From positions 682,001-746,000 of the forward strand of contig OZ024851.1 of NCBI GenBank assembly GCA_964017145.1: 64,000 nucleotides of DNA, given 5' to 3'. Shown one piece after another: positions 60,150 through 64,000 of the stretch. Both the position numbers and the translations under genes were made by a program. The DNA is from Agrocybe praecox (Eukaryota > Basidiomycota > Agaricomycetes > Agaricales > Agrocybaceae). The notes below the pieces were generated by a model that searched no databases, was not told the DNA's origin, and saw nothing but the letters and a program-made list of their open reading frames with translations. Every line of letters starts with the position of its first letter. The first letter of the stretch is position 1.

Positions 60150-60484
60150 GATATCTTGTTTGCTCAAATTGGGGTAACGTCGCGCCGTGTCATAGTTGTC
60201 TTCTTATCATAACTTTACATATTAAATCTTCAGGGTACTGTAAAATGTCTGTGCAAGAGGAATGGGGAACGACTCTGCACCCCCAAAACTTAGGGTATCG
60301 AAGTATTACAACAAAATGCTTTACAAGTACAAATGATCGTCCTTCAAGTCGATTCAAGTCCATTGCCAGTAACACAGACATGTTGTTGCTCCTAATGAGC
60401 TCCAACTTCACAACTACCGTCGTTGTATCATATACCATATCATGTCAAATCGTTCAAGCAAACTGATATGCCTAAATCAACAGC

Positions 60485-62363
60485 CTACGCCTTGCTACCA
60501 ACGTAGGTTTTGCCCCTGGGGGCTGACGTCTTCCAAGACTCTGGTGCCACATATGTATTTTGTGGCTTTGCGGGAAGATTTACGACTACCGGACGTTCTG
60601 AAATGTCAAGAGAAGAGGAGTTCTTGGCCTTTTCCGACTCTTCTTCAGCCTCTTTGTCGTAGAAAGACATGGATGTATCAGCCCGAGGCTCCTTGTTGTA
60701 GTTGTAAAAAGAAGCCGGGGTTGTTGATCGAGGGTCGTTGTAGTAGATAGATGCCGGTGTATCTGCACGGGGCTCCTTGTCATTGAAAAAAGATGCAGGA
60801 GTATCAGATCGAAGTCCTCTATCATAGAATGAAGCTGGTGTGTCAGCCCGAGTTACAGATATAAGTCGGGGCGATCCGATGGACTTCTTGTTTGAGGACG
60901 TCGATTTCGAGAAGATGGAAGGTAGGAGACTGTTTTCGAAAGTCAAGGAGCGGCCCGCAATATAGAGTGTTATGACAACATTCAATAGACCTGATACGTG
61001 ACGAGATTAAAATATAAAATATATGCGAGAAAAGCACTGATGCTTACCTAGAAAGTTGAACAGTACATTGGCCATGGTTTCTATTGCAAATGACACTGTG
61101 GTTCCGTTAGATTCGAGGACATGGATGATAGTAACGGGCAGTGCGAGTGTAGCATAAGCAATCTACGGTGATACACAATGATTGATTAATCATCAAAAAG
61201 TCGTTGTTCAACAAAACTTACTGGATACCTGTATCATTGAGATAGCAGTGTCAGCAACATTCTCGGGTATAACGATATCAACAACGTACAGAACAAGTTT
61301 AGTAGTGATCTGGTGCATCGCACTGCTTGTCGAAGTTGCCTCTCGGCTGAACGTAATTTTCCAGTCTTTGTCATTTGAAGGTACAACGTAGAACTGCCAT
61401 CTGCTATATCGATCCCGTGCAAGGTTTCCTCGAACACGAAGGAGAACCAGAAGCGATAGCATGATGCCAGAAAAAATAGCGATAAATGCCTGTCCTCCCG
61501 ATTAACAGAGTTCCTAAAATGACTTGCATCAAGACTTACGAATAGATAAACTGTGAGAACGCGTGCCAACATATAACTGGTAGCAACCCCGCACCTATTA
61601 ATATTTGGTCAATTACTTGCAGAAGAATTGCATGGTTGAATCATACTTACAAGCCACCCACGATGCTAAAGTAGGGGCCCTGCTTCTGCAGCACTAAGGG
61701 TCCAATGACACTTAATATCAGAACAGTTGCCCAGCCTGATATTAAGGCCGCCAGGAAGACCGTCTTAGTCGCACGAACTCTCAAGAAGAGAATATGGAAA
61801 ATATGTATAGCGAGAATTGATGACCTAAAGATGAGCCGTCTGAGTTGATATTTTTGTCTTTGTAGAGGAAATGAAATCTTACCAGATAGATGTAGCAAGG
61901 TCTCCGACTTGTTTGAAGCTTCCTAAGAGATATTCCTCAGATATGAGCCAGTTGTAACGAATCGATTTGATTGGTTCTTACCTTGTGCGTTGCACAATAC
62001 ACCTGTGTTGATACTACCTTTAGAGCCCCACCCGAAACTGAGCACACCGCCGACCGCCTGCAAGATATTCGAGGCGATTAGGCAGACAAAATAGGTGTAG
62101 GTATGTGGATTCTTGAACGTGTTGCGTTGTGGACGATTGAACTGCGAAGGAGTAAATCGATGTGCCTCTACATTTACTTGTGGGAGAACGCACCACAAAG
62201 AATAGGATAATAGACAGAAGAGATATCAGGGCTGCCAATGCGGTTATCTGCATGCAGGTTAAATTCTCTGCGATTGAACAGACTAATCAAGACGTACGAT
62301 GACCCCGATTTTCTCTCCTTCAAGATAAGAGTGCAGCGTTTCGATAGGTACTGAAATGGCCAT
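60485..62363 (-). CDS. Seven-helix G-protein-coupled receptor, cAMP-receptor-like
   Basis: Nine exons (62298-62363, 62194-62247, 61982-62141, 61883-61922, 61651-61824, 61540-61594, 61229-61489, 61048-61162, 60485-60990) close in frame to 476 residues. The start is MAISVPIETLHSYLEGEKIG. Helices: IGVIITALAALISLLSIILF (about 19-40), YFVCLIASNILQAVGGVLSF, VGDLATSIWSSILAIHIFHI, FLAALISGWATVLILSVIGP, MLARVLTVYLFAFIAIFSGI, IAYATLALPVTIIHVL (271-286) and NVLFNFLGLLNVVITLYI. The last two match the Y-x-L-P and G-x-x-N-V pattern of fungal cAMP-receptor-like GPCRs. The long cytosolic loop 3 is about 60 residues. The tail (323-476) contains five imperfect repeats of RADTP-A-S-F-Y-D at 356-420, then an acidic stretch and a Pro/Thr-rich end. 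It is presumably a plasma-membrane nutrient or pheromone-independent sensor; the ligand is unknown. Confidence 0.88.
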
Positions 62364-63686
62364 TCTTCGATTGTACGATAGTTTATAAGGTCATAAACGA
62401 GTGGAATTTGGATGGTTCCTGTCCTTCCCAACAAGTACAAAAGCGAGAATGAAAATGAGAAAAACGGATCCTGAAGGTCGTTAGCGACGTGATTACCCGT
62501 ATACCAGATTACGACTCACCAAGAGAAAAAGAAAAAGGCTGAGAAAAGATCCTCCTTAGCGACTCGAAGGACGAAAGAGATGGAAAAAGAGGGTGAAGCC
62601 AGCTCGATGTCCGGAAAGGAAGAGAGAGCCTCTAAAAGGTCTGTTGATTTGACAAGACAAGAGGGTCAGTAGTCAAAACACGAGTAGCTACCGACCAACA
62701 AGACACCGTCTGTGGAAACCAGCGACACCAGTCAGAAGTATGTGGGAGCTTGGGACGACACAACACTGATTATAGAGAAGATCAATCGAGGTATGACATG
62801 AACATCTGTCAGATGTTGCACAATCTGTTCCCAGAGATTATCAAAGCTATTTGTGCTTTCCCGACTCAGTTCGTGCGAGCTTTACAGATATCTTGTGCAT
62901 TGCCGAATGTATATCTTGACTCGTTGAAAGAAAAGCAGACATAAACTGAGGGGCTAAGTCTTGTCAGGCTTATGACGCACGCAGGGAGAAAGTGGTGGAG
63001 TAGAAGTGTTACGGTTGCAACAAATACGTTTGGCGGGAGCTGACCTGAGTTGACGTGGAGAACTAGTCGCATCAAAGGTATGACATATGCGGGACCTCGG
63101 GGATGACCGAGTCTCGCCAAGGATAAAATCGAGGGTGTTGCGAGGGTGAGCCATTTCATTGATATGTATCATGATTCGTCCACAGGCCAAAGTGTTCTCG
63201 AAAAGACTTCTCCTGGCATCCATGGACCAAGCCTGCATTGTGACAAGTAAATGTTAGTCGATAACACAGTGAAAACGATAGATTTAACGTTCTTGTGCAG
63301 TGTGATGTGCCAATGCCGGAATGGTCTCGATTGAGGTTCTAGAGATACTCTGAACAAGAAAAACAAAGCTGGAATATTCTCCAAACCCGAAGTCCCAGAG
63401 ATTAGCTCAGGTTCGAGAGATTTTAGATCTCACCGTCGGCACACATTCCCGCGAAAGGAATCTTATGTCAAACCAGATGTATACATGGTAGAGGCCAGAG
63501 TCCAGACAGCAGCTTTGTTGAGCTTATGTGACATTTTGTGAGGGCAAAGGGAAAGTGACGCGCTGTGACGCGCACTACCGCACTAGTACTCTATATGGAA
63601 AGTACTTGACAGAAACAAATTAACTACGGCTGTGACTTGCCTACCTTTACGCGCTCCCTCTTATTCGACGGGATATCCTCTCGAGG
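62364..63686. other. Divergent intergenic region between GPCR and the next gene
   Basis: No gene recognised. Minus-strand ORFs at 62866-63238 lack motifs. As the GPCR is on the minus strand and the next gene on the plus strand, this is a shared upstream region of about 1.3 kb. Confidence 0.45.
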
Positions 63687-64000
63687 ATGATGGGAACTCA
63701 CGAACTCAAACTTACGCAGATCGGAAAGTACCTTTACTCTTTGGCCGATTCCGTTGTTCTCGACCCTCCCATTTCATCACTGAACAAGCCAAACGCTGAA
63801 TCCCTCAGACAACGTTTCAACAGCATCAGGACTAGAGTCACAGGCATAAGCGATGACGATGCTCGGCTCTTGTTGATGGGGCAGGATACCTTCATGGGCA
63901 TTTTGGGTATCATGGATGCCAGGAGGCTAGACGAAAACAAATTTGAGGATGCAATGGATAAATCTTTCCAGGAGAAAGATTTTTCACCGGTTTTGAGACT
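63687..64000 (+). CDS. Unidentified protein, N-terminal part, cut by the window end
   Basis: An open frame begins with a double ATG at 63687 and stays open to the window end (about 104 codons). It reads MMGTHELKLTQIGKYLYSLA, continues with LDPPISSLNKPNAESLRQRF and DDDARLLLMGQDTFMGILGI, and then MDARRLDENKFEDAMDKSF. Composition and codon pattern are protein-like, with no signal peptide or membrane segment. An acceptor-like ACGCAG at about 63712-63717 leaves open that the true exon starts there. Family not recognised. Confidence 0.55.
   Translation, partial: MMGTHELKLTQIGKYLYSLADSVVLDPPISSLNKPNAESLRQRFNSIRTRVTGISDDDARLLLMGQDTFMGILGIMDARRLDENKFEDAMDKSFQEKDFSPVLR

Noticed and set aside
1..64000. 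CRISPR arrays, bacterial operons, riboswitches
   Set aside because: The intron-rich genes show a eukaryotic nuclear genome; no regularly spaced repeat array was seen.

Overview
The window is nuclear DNA of a filamentous basidiomycete, most likely an Agaricomycete. The genes are cut by many short introns (about 47-82 nt, GT-AG, several with ACTAAC-like branch sites). The families also point there: a DUF6589 protein, a RecQ helicase with a low-complexity tail, LRR-type F-box proteins, a many-fingered C2H2 family, a cAMP-receptor-like GPCR and an expanded family of single-pass membrane proteins with a beta-sandwich ectodomain.

Layout. 0-3 kb: two minus-strand members of the membrane-protein family, one broken and one intact, on either side of a small nested hAT-type MITE. 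3-10 kb: gene-poor. 10.1-16.2 kb: a head-to-head pair, a RecQ-type helicase (minus) and a 1058-residue DUF6589 protein (plus), sharing a 114-bp divergent promoter. This is the most interesting unit here and looks like the two-gene core of a mobile element. 18.3-22.5 kb: a 999-residue bHLH transcription factor of the Rtg3/MITF type. 22.5-34.9 kb: gene-poor, only doubtful ORFs. 34.9-44.5 kb: three more intact or nearly intact membrane-protein genes, a C2H2 gene whose introns split its zinc fingers, and relics of a PIF1-like helicase, a membrane-protein gene 3' end and an F-box gene. 44.9-54.4 kb: an NADP-type cinnamyl/medium-chain alcohol dehydrogenase with 12 exons, a Ser/Pro-rich protein, an F-box protein and a second C2H2 protein. 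54.8-64 kb: a decayed membrane-protein copy, two intron-containing tRNA-Lys genes (UUU and CUU), an eIF4E2/4EHP-type cap-binding protein, a broken aldo-keto reductase, a seven-helix GPCR and the start of an unidentified gene cut by the window end.

The genes do not form one pathway. The themes are birth and death of paralogues (five to seven members of one membrane family, F-box, C2H2, AKR) and traces of mobile DNA (hAT MITE, RecQ/DUF6589 unit, PIF1-like helicase relic). Exon boundaries were traced by eye using splice consensus and frame arithmetic. No search or alignment program was run, so family names rest on recognised motifs.
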